A DNA stretch of 62,574 nt from Mycobacterium sp. 1164985.4 (GTDB lineage: Bacteria > Actinomycetota > Actinomycetes > Mycobacteriales > Mycobacteriaceae). Of the stretch, positions 24,829-33,616 are shown in pieces. Position 1 is the first letter of the stretch. Every line of letters starts with the position of its first letter. The DNA lies in assembly GCF_001668575.1 (NCBI RefSeq), contig NZ_LZMD01000104.1, positions 1 to 62,574 of the forward strand, given 5' to 3'. Under the pieces are notes generated by a model. The model had not been told where the DNA came from and did not search any database. It worked only from the letters and a program-made list of their open reading frames with translations. The translations under genes and the position numbers were made by a program.

Positions 24829-26184
24829 ATGAGCGATCTGGTGGCGCGGGTGCACGAGGTTTTGCCGAAGGTGCGGCGCGATCTGGAGGATCTGGTGCGC
24901 ATCGAGTCGGTGTGGGCGGACCCGGCCCGCCGCGGCGAGGTCCAGCGCAGCGCCGACGCCGTGGCGAAGTTGTTGACCGAGGCGGGTTTCGGTGACGTGC
25001 AATTGGTCAGCGAGGGCGGTGCACCCGCCGTCATCGCGCGCCATCCCGCGCCGCCCGGTGCGCCGACGGTGCTGTTGTACGCCCACCACGATGTGCAACC
25101 GGAGGGCGATCCGGCACAGTGGAATTCGCCGCCGTTCGAGCCCACCGAGCGCAACGGACGCCTCTACGGCCGCGGCACCGCCGACGACAAGGCCGGCATC
25201 GCAACACATTTGGCGGCGTTTCGGGCACACGGCGGCAATCCGCCGGTCGGCGTCACCGTCTTTGTGGAGGGGGAGGAGGAGTCGGGTTCGCCGTCGCTGT
25301 CGCGTCTGCTGGCCGCGCATCACGACACCCTGGCCTCCGACGTCATCGTCATCGCCGACTCCGACAACTGGAGCACCGAGGTGCCCTCGCTGACGGTGTC
25401 GCTGCGCGGGCTCGTCGACTGCGTCGTCGAGGTGGCCACGCTCGACCACGGCCTGCACTCCGGGCTGTGGGGTGGCGTCGTCCCCGACGCCGTCAGCGTG
25501 CTGGTGCGACTGCTGGCCAGCCTGCACGACGACGACGGCAACGTGGCGGTGGCGGGGCTGCACGAAGGTGAGGCCGCCGCTGTCGACTTTCCGCCCGAAC
25601 GGGTCCGCGAGGAGACCGGCATGTTGCCAGGTGTGCGCGAAATCGGTTCTGGCTCAGTGCCACAACGATTGTGGGCCAAGCCGGCGATCACCATCATCGG
25701 TATCGACACGACGCCGATCGACAAGTCGTCGAACACCTTGATCCCTCGCGCGCGGGCCAAGGTCAGCATGCGCATCGCGCCCGGCGCCGACGTCGAACAG
25801 CACATGACAGCGTTGACCCGCCATCTCGAACAGCACGCCCCCTGGGGTGCGCAGGTGACGGTCACTCCGGGTGACCACGGGCAGCCGTATGCGATCGACG
25901 CCAGCGGGCCGGTCTACGACGCCGCCCGTGCCGCCTTCTCCGAGGCATGGGGCAACGAACCCGTGCACACCGGCGTCGGCGGTTCGATCCCGTTCATCGC
26001 CGAATTCGCCGCGGCGTTTCCGTTGGCCAAGATATTGGTGACCGGCGTGGAAGACCCTGAGACGCAAGCACACAGCATCAACGAGAGCCTGCACCTCGGC
26101 GTGCTGGAGCGCGCCGCCGTCTCCGAGGCGCTGCTGCTGGCAGGACTGGGCGAGCTCGGCTCAAACGGACAGGTCGCGCCGTAA
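24829..26184 (+). CDS. M20 family metallopeptidase (dipeptidase; Rv2522c-like)
   Basis: The protein has 451 residues. The first metal-ligand motif is YAHHDVQPEGD (about residues 84-94), the second is GRGTADDKAGI (about 113-123), the catalytic Glu pair is in VEGEEESGSPSL, and DSDNWSTEVPSL and the C-terminal HSINESLHLG supply further ligands. The insert of about 120 residues between the halves is the M20 lid/dimer domain. It probably cleaves dipeptides or related amides in the cytoplasm. It follows acpS as in M. tuberculosis and overlaps the opposing bcp gene by 24 bases. Confidence 0.88.
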   Translation: MSDLVARVHEVLPKVRRDLEDLVRIESVWADPARRGEVQRSADAVAKLLTEAGFGDVQLVSEGGAPAVIARHPAPPGAPTVLLYAHHDVQPEGDPAQWNSPPFEPTERNGRLYGRGTADDKAGIATHLAAFRAHGGNPPVGVTVFVEGEEESGSPSLSRLLAAHHDTLASDVIVIADSDNWSTEVPSLTVSLRGLVDCVVEVATLDHGLHSGLWGGVVPDAVSVLVRLLASLHDDDGNVAVAGLHEGEAAAVDFPPERVREETGMLPGVREIGSGSVPQRLWAKPAITIIGIDTTPIDKSSNTLIPRARAKVSMRIAPGADVEQHMTALTRHLEQHAPWGAQVTVTPGDHGQPYAIDASGPVYDAARAAFSEAWGNEPVHTGVGGSIPFIAEFAAAFPLAKILVTGVEDPETQAHSINESLHLGVLERAAVSEALLLAGLGELGSNGQVAP

Positions 26185-26634
26185 CTTCGCGACGTGTCCC
26201 GTCGCGCGGACGTTGTACTGCGCCTCGGCGATCTTGCCCTTCTCGTCGACGACGAAGGTCGACCGGATGACACCCTGAACGGTCTTGCCGTACATCGTCT
26301 TTTCCCCGAACGCACCCCATTCGGTGAGCACTTTGCGGTCTGGATCCGACAGCAACGGGAACGTCAGCTTCTCGTTGTCGCGAAACTTCGCCAGCTTTTC
26401 GGGCTTGTCGGGGGAGATGCCGATGACGTCGAGCCCGGCATCGTTGAGTTCGCCGAGGCTGTCGCGAAAGTCACACGCCTGTTTTGTGCACCCGGGGGTG
26501 GACGCCGCTGGATAGAAGTACACGATGACCTTGCGGCCCTTGTAATCGGAGAGCTTCACGGTGTTGCCGTCGGCGTCGGGCAGGCTGAACGCAGGGGCTT
26601 TGTCGCCGACCTCGAGTCGCGGAGTCTGTGGCAC
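26161..26634 (-). CDS. bcp: Thiol peroxidase / bacterioferritin comigratory protein (peroxiredoxin)
   Basis: The protein has 157 residues of the AhpC/TSA fold. The peroxidatic Cys is in YPAASTPGCTKQACDFRD, where the second Cys five residues on is the resolving Cys of the atypical 2-Cys Bcp type. GVIRSTFVVDEKGKI is also typical. It reduces hydrogen peroxide and organic peroxides using thioredoxin. The GTG start at 26634 gives the expected N-terminus; the divergent DUF3618 gene starts 110 bases away. Confidence 0.93.
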   Translation of the reverse strand: MPQTPRLEVGDKAPAFSLPDADGNTVKLSDYKGRKVIVYFYPAASTPGCTKQACDFRDSLGELNDAGLDVIGISPDKPEKLAKFRDNEKLTFPLLSDPDRKVLTEWGAFGEKTMYGKTVQGVIRSTFVVDEKGKIAEAQYNVRATGHVAKLRRDLSV

Positions 26635-26744
26635 GCGCGGGCATCCCTTCTGTCGACCGGTGCGCTGCGGCGAGCGCGGGCTGCTCTAGGGTAGATCGGC
26701 AGGCTCTGGTGAGGAGCACCGACTTGGACGGCTTGGAGGCGCAC

Positions 26745-26972
26745 GTGGCGGACCGCGATCCCGAGACCATCAAGCAGGACATCGACCAAGCTCGGGAGCA
26801 ACTCGCGGCGACGGTGGACACCCTCGCCGAACGCGCCAATCCCAGCCGCCTGGTCGAGGACGCCAAGTCGGCCGCGATCCGCTTCGTGACGAAACCCGCC
26901 GTAGCGGTGTCGCTTGCGGGCGTGGGAGTGGTCGCGCTCGTGCTCATCGTCCGCCGGATCCGGCGGGACTGA
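26745..26972 (+). CDS. DUF3618 small membrane protein (Rv2520c-like)
   Basis: The protein has 75 residues, the same size as the M. tuberculosis counterpart. The start PETIKQDIDQAREQLAATVD is the DUF3618 signature and forms an amphipathic helix; one C-terminal membrane helix (about 46-69, VAVSLAGVGVVALVLIV) and a basic end RRIRRD follow. The GTG at 26745 was preferred over upstream in-frame codons because GGAGG lies just before it and the length then fits the family. The role is unknown; relatives lie next to phage-shock and cell-envelope genes in other actinobacteria. Confidence 0.85.
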   Translation: MADRDPETIKQDIDQAREQLAATVDTLAERANPSRLVEDAKSAAIRFVTKPAVAVSLAGVGVVALVLIVRRIRRD

Positions 26973-27424
26973 GCGGTCCGCCGTCAGCGGCGTCGCGTCG
27001 AGCGAAACCAGTCAGAGAAGGAAAAGCCGGGGGGGTTGGCGACCCGGCCGATCCGATTGCAGCTGTACACCGCGACCGGGCTTTGGGCAGTCACCTCGGC
27101 GGATGCGCCCGCACCCGCTCCGTCTGCCGCAAATGAATGGCCTGGCTGAGGCATCAGCTAAGTCCCTTTTTCCTTCCGAGGTTTTGCTGATCCTGGAGTT
27201 TCAGGGTGTCAGCTAACGCGACTGTAGCAGATCAACTTGTCTTATCGCAGCTTAATCGGCAGTAAGGCCGACGAAGTGGCTTTTCCGCAACGTCACGTGA
27301 ACTGAGACCCACATCTCCGTAAGCTATCTTATGTAGCGTTCAGCACACTTTCCTTGTGCAATGACAAATTTGGCCCAGAAATTTACGCAACCGTAATAAG
27401 TGACGTCATCGCGTCGGCGACGGT
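26973..27424. other. Intergenic region between DUF3618 gene and tRNA-Lys terminator
   Basis: No supported gene lies in these 452 bases. Base composition is clearly less GC-rich than in the genes around it, especially 27160-27420. A short direct repeat, TCAGCTAA, occurs at about 27155 and 27208. A short open frame continues across the tRNA on the plus strand and was rejected. Confidence 0.5.
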
Positions 27425-27464
27425 TCAGAAAAAGAACGCGACCGTGACGGTCCGTCACGGTCGC
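27425..27464 (-). terminator. Intrinsic terminator of tRNA-Lys
   Basis: A perfect 12-base stem (27438-27449 with 27453-27464) and a 3-base loop lie directly after the tRNA in its direction of transcription. On the minus strand the stem is followed by GTTCTTTTTCTG, a good T-tract. Such classical terminators are rare in mycobacteria and are mostly found after stable RNA genes. Confidence 0.85.
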
Positions 27465-27478
27465 ACTCGATGTGAAGC

Positions 27479-27554
<76 letters not shown>

Positions 27555-27709
27555 GCGGGTGCGACAATAACAGGCTCTGCTGCGCAGTACGAAATCTGTC
27601 CCCACAACGTTGCTTCGTCGACATCCGCCACGTAACCCGGACCTGAAATTGCCCTTAGACTGTTGCCAAGAATCATCGATCTGTCCCTGGTTGTGAGGTG
27701 GAGTGAGCA

Positions 27710-28927
27710 ATGTGGCGAGTCCGTTCAGTGGCCCGTCCGCGTCGACGCGCATGGTTGGTGACCGTTGCGCTGATCCCCGTCCTGGCGCTCGGGTTGTCCG
27801 CGTGCGGAGGCAACTCGGCGCCGCCGCAGCCTCAGGTGATCGACGACAAGGGCACACCGTTTGGTGACCTGCTCGTTCCCAAGCTGACCGCGTCGGTGAC
27901 CGACGGCGCCGTGGGCGTTTCCGTGGACTCGCCGGTGACCGTCAGCGCGGAGGACGGCGTCCTCGGCGCGGTCACCATGGTGAACGAGTCCGGTAAGACC
28001 GTCGCAGGCGCCTTGAGCAAGGACGGGCTGACCTGGTCGACCACCGAGCCGCTCGGCTATAACAAGCGCTACACGCTCACCGCCGAATCGCTGGGGCTCG
28101 GCGGTGCCACCACCCGGCGGATGTCCTTCGAGACCCATTCGCCGGAAAACCTGACCATGCCGTACGTGCTGCCGAACAACGGCGAGGTGGTCGGCGTGGG
28201 ACAACCGGTCGCCGTTCGGTTCGACGAGAACATCACCAACCGGCTGGCCGCGCAGAAGGCTATCAAGATCAAGACCGACCCGCCCGTCGAGGGCGCGTTC
28301 TACTGGCTGAACAACCAGGAGGTTCGCTGGCGGCCTGCGAAGTACTGGAAACCCGGCACGAAGGTCGACGTCGCGGTGAACACCTACGGCGTCGACCTCG
28401 GCGACGGCCTGTTCGGCCAGGAGAACGTCAGCACCAGCTTCACGATCGGCGATGAGGTGATCACGAGGGTCGACGACAACACCAAGACGCTGACGGTGAC
28501 CCGCAACGGCGAGGTGATCAAGACCATGCCGGTGTCGATGGGCAAGAACAGCACCCCCACCAACAACGGCGTCTACATCGTCGGGGACCGGCGCTCGCAC
28601 ATGATCATGGACTCGTCCACCTACGGTGTGCCGAGTAACTCGCCGAACGGCTATCGCACCGAGGTCGATTGGGCCACCCAGATCTCCTACAGCGGCATCT
28701 ACGTCCACGCTGCGCCGTGGTCGGTGGGCAGCCAGGGCTACAGCAATGTCAGCCACGGGTGCATCAACGTCAGCACGAGCAACGGGCAGTGGTTCCACGA
28801 CAACTCGAAGCGCGGGGACGTCGTCGAAATCGTCAACACGGTCGGCTCGACGCTTCCGGGCACCGACGGACTCGGTGACTGGAACATCCCGTGGGAGCAG
28901 TGGAAGGCCGGCAACGCCAACGTCTGA
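27710..28927 (+). CDS. ldtB: L,D-transpeptidase lipoprotein (LdtMt2-like)
   Basis: The protein has 405 residues. An Arg-rich N-terminus and hydrophobic helix end in the lipobox LSAC (Cys32), so it is anchored in the outer face of the membrane. Two immunoglobulin-like domains (about 55-150 and 150-255) precede the YkuD catalytic domain, whose active site is HAAPW and, later, SHGCINVS (His349, Cys351). The enzyme makes 3-3 meso-DAP cross-links in peptidoglycan and is the main carbapenem-sensitive, penicillin-insensitive transpeptidase of mycobacteria. GAGGTGGAG lies before the ATG. Confidence 0.95.
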   Translation: MWRVRSVARPRRRAWLVTVALIPVLALGLSACGGNSAPPQPQVIDDKGTPFGDLLVPKLTASVTDGAVGVSVDSPVTVSAEDGVLGAVTMVNESGKTVAGALSKDGLTWSTTEPLGYNKRYTLTAESLGLGGATTRRMSFETHSPENLTMPYVLPNNGEVVGVGQPVAVRFDENITNRLAAQKAIKIKTDPPVEGAFYWLNNQEVRWRPAKYWKPGTKVDVAVNTYGVDLGDGLFGQENVSTSFTIGDEVITRVDDNTKTLTVTRNGEVIKTMPVSMGKNSTPTNNGVYIVGDRRSHMIMDSSTYGVPSNSPNGYRTEVDWATQISYSGIYVHAAPWSVGSQGYSNVSHGCINVSTSNGQWFHDNSKRGDVVEIVNTVGSTLPGTDGLGDWNIPWEQWKAGNANV

Positions 28928-28968
28928 TCTGACGGCTGGCCCCTCAGCGGCGCATCTCGGCTGAATCG

Positions 28969-29006
28969 AAAAAAGGGTCAGGGAGCGAAGATTCGCTCCC
29001 TGACCC
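28969..29006 (-). terminator. Intrinsic terminator of tRNA-His
   Basis: A perfect 15-base stem (28975-28989 with 28992-29006) and a 2-base centre lie seven bases past the tRNA in its direction of transcription. On the minus strand the stem is followed by six T. No T-run exists on the other side, so it serves the tRNA rather than ldtB, though the stem may also slow ldtB read-through. Confidence 0.85.
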
Positions 29007-29012
29007 AGTCGG

Positions 29013-29086
29013 GGTGGCTGACGGGACTCGAACCCGCGACAGCCAGGATCACAACCTGGTGCTCTACCAACTGAACTACAGCCACC
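29013..29086 (-). tRNA. tRNA-His (anticodon GTG)
   Basis: This cloverleaf has the anticodon loop TTGTGAT and acceptor stem GTGGCTG/CAGCCAC. The extra G at position -1 (complement of 29086) pairs with C73 (complement of 29013), the identity pair of tRNA-His. The 3' CCA is not encoded. Confidence 0.95.
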
Positions 29087-29126
29087 ATTGCCGCGAACCC
29101 GAACGGGCGAAGCGGCGACGTCGATA

Positions 29127-29783
29127 CTAACCGCTCGAACGCTCAGCGGCCGAATCGATGTCCTTCGGGCCGCCGTTCGAGGGTCCCAATTCCCCGGCGA
29201 CGGCTGCGATATCGCTGGTCGAAGGCCCCGGCGGCGGCACGAACGCGGTGCGTCGGTAGTACTGCAGTTCACGTATCGACTCGTGGATGTCGGCGAGCGC
29301 CCGGTGCGCGAGGCCCTTCTCGGGCTGGCCGAAGTAGATCCGCGGATACCATCGCCTGCACAACTCCTTGATCGAGCTCACGTCGATCATCCGGTAGTGC
29401 AGGTAGTCATCGAGCTTGGGCATGTCGCGGGCGATGAAGCCGCGGTCGGTGGCGATCGAGTTGCCCGCCAGCGGCGCCGTCTTGGCCTGTTTGACGTGGC
29501 CGCGGATGTAGTCGAGCACCTGCTCCTCGGCTTCGGCCACGGTCACGGTGGACGCTTTGACCTCGTCGATCAGGCCCGAGCGGGTGTGCATGTCGGTCAC
29601 CACCGGGATCATCGACGCCAACGCCTCGTCGTCGGTGTGTATGACGACGTCGATGCCGTCGCCGAGGATGTTGAGGTCAGCGTCTGTCACCAGCACCGCG
29701 ATCTCGATGAGCCGGTCCGTCTTGAGATCCAGGCCGGTCATCTCGCAGTCGATCCACACCAGTTCGTCGCGCACGACGCTCAC
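29127..29783 (-). CDS. orn: Oligoribonuclease
   Basis: The protein has 218 residues. DEDDh exonuclease motifs: LVWIDCEMTGLD (Asp and Glu), the middle Asp in GNSIATDRGFIARDMP, and HRALADIHES with the catalytic His and last Asp. It degrades 2- to 5-mer RNA and linear dinucleotides such as pGpG to mononucleotides and is normally essential in bacteria that carry it. The GTG at 29783 has AAGG upstream; a GTG three codons later is possible. It diverges from the HerA-like gene by 72 bases. Confidence 0.95.
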   Translation of the reverse strand: MSVVRDELVWIDCEMTGLDLKTDRLIEIAVLVTDADLNILGDGIDVVIHTDDEALASMIPVVTDMHTRSGLIDEVKASTVTVAEAEEQVLDYIRGHVKQAKTAPLAGNSIATDRGFIARDMPKLDDYLHYRMIDVSSIKELCRRWYPRIYFGQPEKGLAHRALADIHESIRELQYYRRTAFVPPPGPSTSDIAAVAGELGPSNGGPKDIDSAAERSSG

Positions 29784-29855
29784 AGTAAGCCTTGCCACCG
29801 CTCCGGCCGGCTGCACCCGCCCGTTCGGGCTGCGGTGGGGGTTAGGGTGCCAGCC

Positions 29856-31457
29856 ATGGCCAGTGAGTCCGCACCCACCCCCGCACAGCAGATCGCCGCA
29901 GGTTACGCCGCCGAAGGGGACGCGCTGGAGCTCGGCTCCATCGTCGTCGACGGCGCCTGTGATCCGACCGCACAGGTTCGCATACCGCTGGCCACGGTCA
30001 ACCGCCACGGGCTGATCGCCGGCGCCACCGGCACCGGGAAGACGAAATCGCTGCAGGTGCTCGCCGAACAGCTGTCGTCCGCGGGTGTGCCGTGCGTGAT
30101 GGCCGACGTCAAGGGCGACCTCTCGGGGCTGTCGCGGCCCGGCGAGGCGAACGAGAACGTCACCGCACGGGCCGCCGACACCGGTGACGACTGGGCGCCG
30201 ACGGCCTACCCCGTCGAGTTCCTGTCGCTGGGCACCACCGGCATCGGGGTGCCGGTGCGCGCGACGATCTCCAGTTTCGGGCCGATCCTGCTGTCGAAGG
30301 TGCTCGGGCTGAACGCCACGCAGGAGTCGACACTGGGCCTGATCTTCCACTGGGCCGACCAGCGGGGGCTCTCACTGCTGGACCTCAAGGACCTGCGCGC
30401 GGTGATCCAGTACCTCACCAGCGACGAGGGCAAGGCCGAACTGAAGGCGATCGGCGCGGTGTCCACCACGACCGCGGGGGTGATCCTGCGGGCGCTGATC
30501 AACCTGGAGGCCGATGGCGGCGACACGTTCTTCGGTGAGCCCGAACTCGAGCCCGAGGACCTGCTGCGGGTCGACGAGCAGGGCCGCGGAATCATCACGC
30601 TGCTGGAACTCGGCAGCCAGGCCGCCCGCCCGGTGATGTTCTCGACCTTCCTGATGTGGGTGCTCGCCGATCTGTTCGCGACGCTTCCGGAGGTCGGCGA
30701 CCTCGACAAGCCGAAACTGGTTTTCTTCTTCGACGAGGCGCACCTGCTGTTCTCCGACGCGTCCAAAGCGTTTATGGAACAGGTCGAGCAGACGGTCAAG
30801 CTGATCCGGTCCAAGGGCGTCGGGGTGTTCTTCTGCACACAGCTGCCCACCGACGTGCCCAACGACGTGCTGTCCCAGTTGGGTGCGCGCATTCAGCACG
30901 CACTGCGTGCATTCACACCCGACGACGAGAAGGCGCTGTCGAAGACGGTGCGTACGTACCCGAAAACCGATGTCTACGACCTGAAGTCGGACCTGACGTC
31001 GTTGGGTACCGGCGAAGCGATCATCACCGTGTTGTCGGAGAAGGGCGCACCGACGCCGGTGGCGTGGACCCGGATGCGGGCCCCACGGTCGCTGATGGAC
31101 ACCATCGGCCCCGAAGCCATAGCCGCCGCAGCGAAAGCCAGTGCGCTGCAAGCGGAATACGGGCAGACCATCGACCGGGAGTCGGCCTATGAGCGACTCA
31201 ACGCGCGGTTGGCGCCGCCGGAGGAGCCCGCCACCGCCCCCGACGCCCTACCGCCGCCGCTGCCGCCGCAGCCCGGCGGGGCCAGCGCCTCGGGTCAGGT
31301 CAGGTCGCGCGACACCGCCGAGCCGTCGATGGTCGAGAAGGTGGTCACCAGCCCGGCGTTCAAGAGCGCGATGCGCTCGGCGGGCACGGTGATCGGGCGC
31401 GAGATCACCCGCAGCATCTTCGGCACCGGCCGCAGGCGCACCCGCCGTCGCCGCTGA
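29856..31457 (+). CDS. HerA-like ATPase, DUF853 family (Rv2510c-like)
   Basis: The protein has 533 residues. Walker A is GLIAGATGTGKTKSLQ (about residues 50-65) and Walker B is KLVFFFDEAHLLF (about 285-297), followed by FFCTQLPTDVPNDVLSQLG and an arginine-bearing segment. This is the DUF853/YjgR branch of the FtsK-HerA ATPases. Function has not been settled; a role in DNA or envelope transactions is inferred from the fold. The C-terminus has a proline-rich linker and a basic end RRRTRRRR. Order beside orn matches M. tuberculosis. Confidence 0.85.
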   Translation: MASESAPTPAQQIAAGYAAEGDALELGSIVVDGACDPTAQVRIPLATVNRHGLIAGATGTGKTKSLQVLAEQLSSAGVPCVMADVKGDLSGLSRPGEANENVTARAADTGDDWAPTAYPVEFLSLGTTGIGVPVRATISSFGPILLSKVLGLNATQESTLGLIFHWADQRGLSLLDLKDLRAVIQYLTSDEGKAELKAIGAVSTTTAGVILRALINLEADGGDTFFGEPELEPEDLLRVDEQGRGIITLLELGSQAARPVMFSTFLMWVLADLFATLPEVGDLDKPKLVFFFDEAHLLFSDASKAFMEQVEQTVKLIRSKGVGVFFCTQLPTDVPNDVLSQLGARIQHALRAFTPDDEKALSKTVRTYPKTDVYDLKSDLTSLGTGEAIITVLSEKGAPTPVAWTRMRAPRSLMDTIGPEAIAAAAKASALQAEYGQTIDRESAYERLNARLAPPEEPATAPDALPPPLPPQPGGASASGQVRSRDTAEPSMVEKVVTSPAFKSAMRSAGTVIGREITRSIFGTGRRRTRRRR

Positions 31458-31472
31458 TCGCGAGACCGCGGT

Positions 31473-32279
31473 CTAGCCGCCGCCGAGTTTCTTGTACACG
31501 GCACCGACGATCGGCGTCACGATGGCCCGCGGCGTGTAGCCCGCCGCAACCGACATCGCCTTCGACGTCACGCCGGGGACGATACGCATCTTGTTGCGCT
31601 CCAACGCATCCAGCGACTGTTTGGCCGTGTACTGCGTCGAGATCCACAGGAAGTCCGGAATCAGCTTCTCCACCAGCGACTGCTCCTCCTCGGACGGCAG
31701 CGTCTCGCGCACCGGTCCCGGGGCCAGCAGCGTCACATGCACGCCGACCTTCTTGAGTTCGCCGCGCAGCGACTCGCTGAACGTGTTGACGAATGCCTTG
31801 CTCGCGGCATAGGTCGCGTTGTTCGGAATCGGCGAATTGCCCGCTGCCGAACCGGAAATCAGGATGCCACCGGCCTTGCGCTCGACCATCCCCGGCAGGA
31901 CGGCGAGCACCAGATCGTGCACGCCCAGCACATTCAGCTGAACCTGCGCCTTCTCGTCCGCCGGGTCCAGCGACGACACCGGGCCGAACGTCGCGGTGCC
32001 CGCGTTGGCGCACAGGATCGAGATGTTGCGCGTCGCCAGTTCGTCGCAGAACTTCGTACGCTCCGTCGGATCGACCAGGTCGACGGGGCGCACCTCCACC
32101 GTCACGCCATACTGCTGGGTGAGGCGGTCGGCCAGCGTGCGCAGCACCTCCTCGCGGCGGGCGGTGACGATCAGGTGGTGTCCGCGGGCGGCGAGTTCGG
32201 TCGCCAGCGCTTCGCCGATGTTCTGCGATGCGCCGGTGACCACCGCGCGGGCGTCGGCGCTGGGTGCCGGAACTGACAT
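31473..32279 (-). CDS. cmrA: Short-chain dehydrogenase, mycolate reductase (CmrA/Rv2509-like)
   Basis: The protein has 268 residues, a length equal to the M. tuberculosis counterpart. The NADP-binding motif is VVTGASQNIGEALA (TGxxxxxG), and the catalytic Ser and Tyr-x-x-x-Lys are in ISGSAAGNS and ATYAASKAF. CmrA of Corynebacterineae reduces the beta-keto group of the newly condensed mycolate. The assignment rests on family and synteny. The ATG at 32279 lies only 26 bases from the divergent transporter start, so one or both transcripts are probably leaderless. Confidence 0.8.
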   Translation of the reverse strand: MSVPAPSADARAVVTGASQNIGEALATELAARGHHLIVTARREEVLRTLADRLTQQYGVTVEVRPVDLVDPTERTKFCDELATRNISILCANAGTATFGPVSSLDPADEKAQVQLNVLGVHDLVLAVLPGMVERKAGGILISGSAAGNSPIPNNATYAASKAFVNTFSESLRGELKKVGVHVTLLAPGPVRETLPSEEEQSLVEKLIPDFLWISTQYTAKQSLDALERNKMRIVPGVTSKAMSVAAGYTPRAIVTPIVGAVYKKLGGG

Positions 32280-32305
32280 GGCCGGGACTATATCGTGGGC
32301 GGACC

Positions 32306-33616
32306 ATGACCGACCCACCCGATTCCGGCGGGCCTCCCGCGCCTCGCCGCCAGGTCATCTCGTGGGCGCTGTGGGATTTCGGTGCGACCGGGCTGAACGC
32401 CGTGGTCGTGACCTTCGTGTTCTCGATCTACCTGACCAACTCCGTCGGCGCCGACCTGCCCGGTGACATCAGCGCCACCAGCTGGCTCGGCTGGGCGCTG
32501 GGAACGGCCGGCGTGGTTGTGGCCGTGCTGGCGCCCGTGACCGGTGTGTGGGTCGACGCCCCGTGGCGACGGCGCCGGGTGCTGGCCGTGCTGAGCGCGC
32601 TCGCGGTGGTGCTGATCGCGGCGATGAGTTCGGTGCGTGACGACTACCGCTACCTGGCGCTGGGTCTGGTGCTCCTGGGCTGCGCGTCGGCGTGCAACGA
32701 GCTGGCCACCGTGCCGTACAACGCGATGCTGCGCCAACTCTCGACGCCCCAGACGTCGGGCCAGATCTCCGGGCTCGGCCTCGGCTTGGGCTTCCTCGGC
32801 AGCGTCACCTTGCTGTTGGTGGTGTACTTCGGCTTCGTCTCCGGTGACGGCGGATTGCTCGGCCTACCGCTCGACGACGGCCAAAACATCAGGGCCGCCA
32901 TGGTTTTCACCGCCGTCTGGTTCGGGCTGTTCGCCCTGCCGGTCCTGGTGGCCGTGCCCAGCGTCAAACCCGACCCGCTGGAACAGCGGCAGTCGGTGGG
33001 GTTCATCGGCGGCTATCGCAGGCTGTTCTCCGACATCCGCAGCGAGTGGCGGCGCGACCACCACGTCATCTACTACCTGTTGGCCAGCGCGGTGTTCCGC
33101 GATGGTCTGACGGGCATCTTCGCGTTCGGGGCGGTGCTCGGCGTGCGGGTCTACGGCGTATCGGACGCGGACGTGCTGCTGTTCGGTGTGAGCGCGAGCA
33201 CCGTCGCCGCCGTCGGCGCGGTCCTCGGCGGGCTGCTCGATGACCGGTTCGGCGCCAAACCCGTCATCGTCGTGTCGCTGAGCGCGATGATCGCGGTCGG
33301 GCTGGCGTTGCTGTCGCTCGACGGGGTGCTCGCCTTCTGGGTCTGCGGGCTGCTGCTGTGCCTGTTCATCGGCCCGACGCTGTCCGCGGCGCGGACGATG
33401 ATGCTGCGAATGTCGGCCCACGGCAAGGAGGGCGTCGCGTTCGGCCTCTACACGACGACGGGCCGCGCCGTTTCGTACCTGGCGCCCACGCTGTTCTCGG
33501 CGTTCATCGCGATCTTCGGCACCGACCGCGCGGGGATGGGCGGTCTGCTCGTGGTCCTCGCCGCCGGTCTGGTCGCGATGCTCGCCGTGCGCGTCCCCCG
33601 CAGCGTGACCGCCTAA
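32306..33616 (+). CDS. MFS transporter, Atg22/UMF1-like
   Basis: The protein has 436 residues and about 12 helices. The first segment, SWALWDFGATGLNAVVVTF, is the marker of the UMF1/Atg22-like branch of MFS, whose eukaryotic members export amino acids from the vacuole. The middle loop includes LLDDRFGAKPVIV. Its substrate in bacteria is unknown. It ends four bases into the opposing MmpS-like gene. Confidence 0.85.
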   Translation: MTDPPDSGGPPAPRRQVISWALWDFGATGLNAVVVTFVFSIYLTNSVGADLPGDISATSWLGWALGTAGVVVAVLAPVTGVWVDAPWRRRRVLAVLSALAVVLIAAMSSVRDDYRYLALGLVLLGCASACNELATVPYNAMLRQLSTPQTSGQISGLGLGLGFLGSVTLLLVVYFGFVSGDGGLLGLPLDDGQNIRAAMVFTAVWFGLFALPVLVAVPSVKPDPLEQRQSVGFIGGYRRLFSDIRSEWRRDHHVIYYLLASAVFRDGLTGIFAFGAVLGVRVYGVSDADVLLFGVSASTVAAVGAVLGGLLDDRFGAKPVIVVSLSAMIAVGLALLSLDGVLAFWVCGLLLCLFIGPTLSAARTMMLRMSAHGKEGVAFGLYTTTGRAVSYLAPTLFSAFIAIFGTDRAGMGGLLVVLAAGLVAMLAVRVPRSVTA

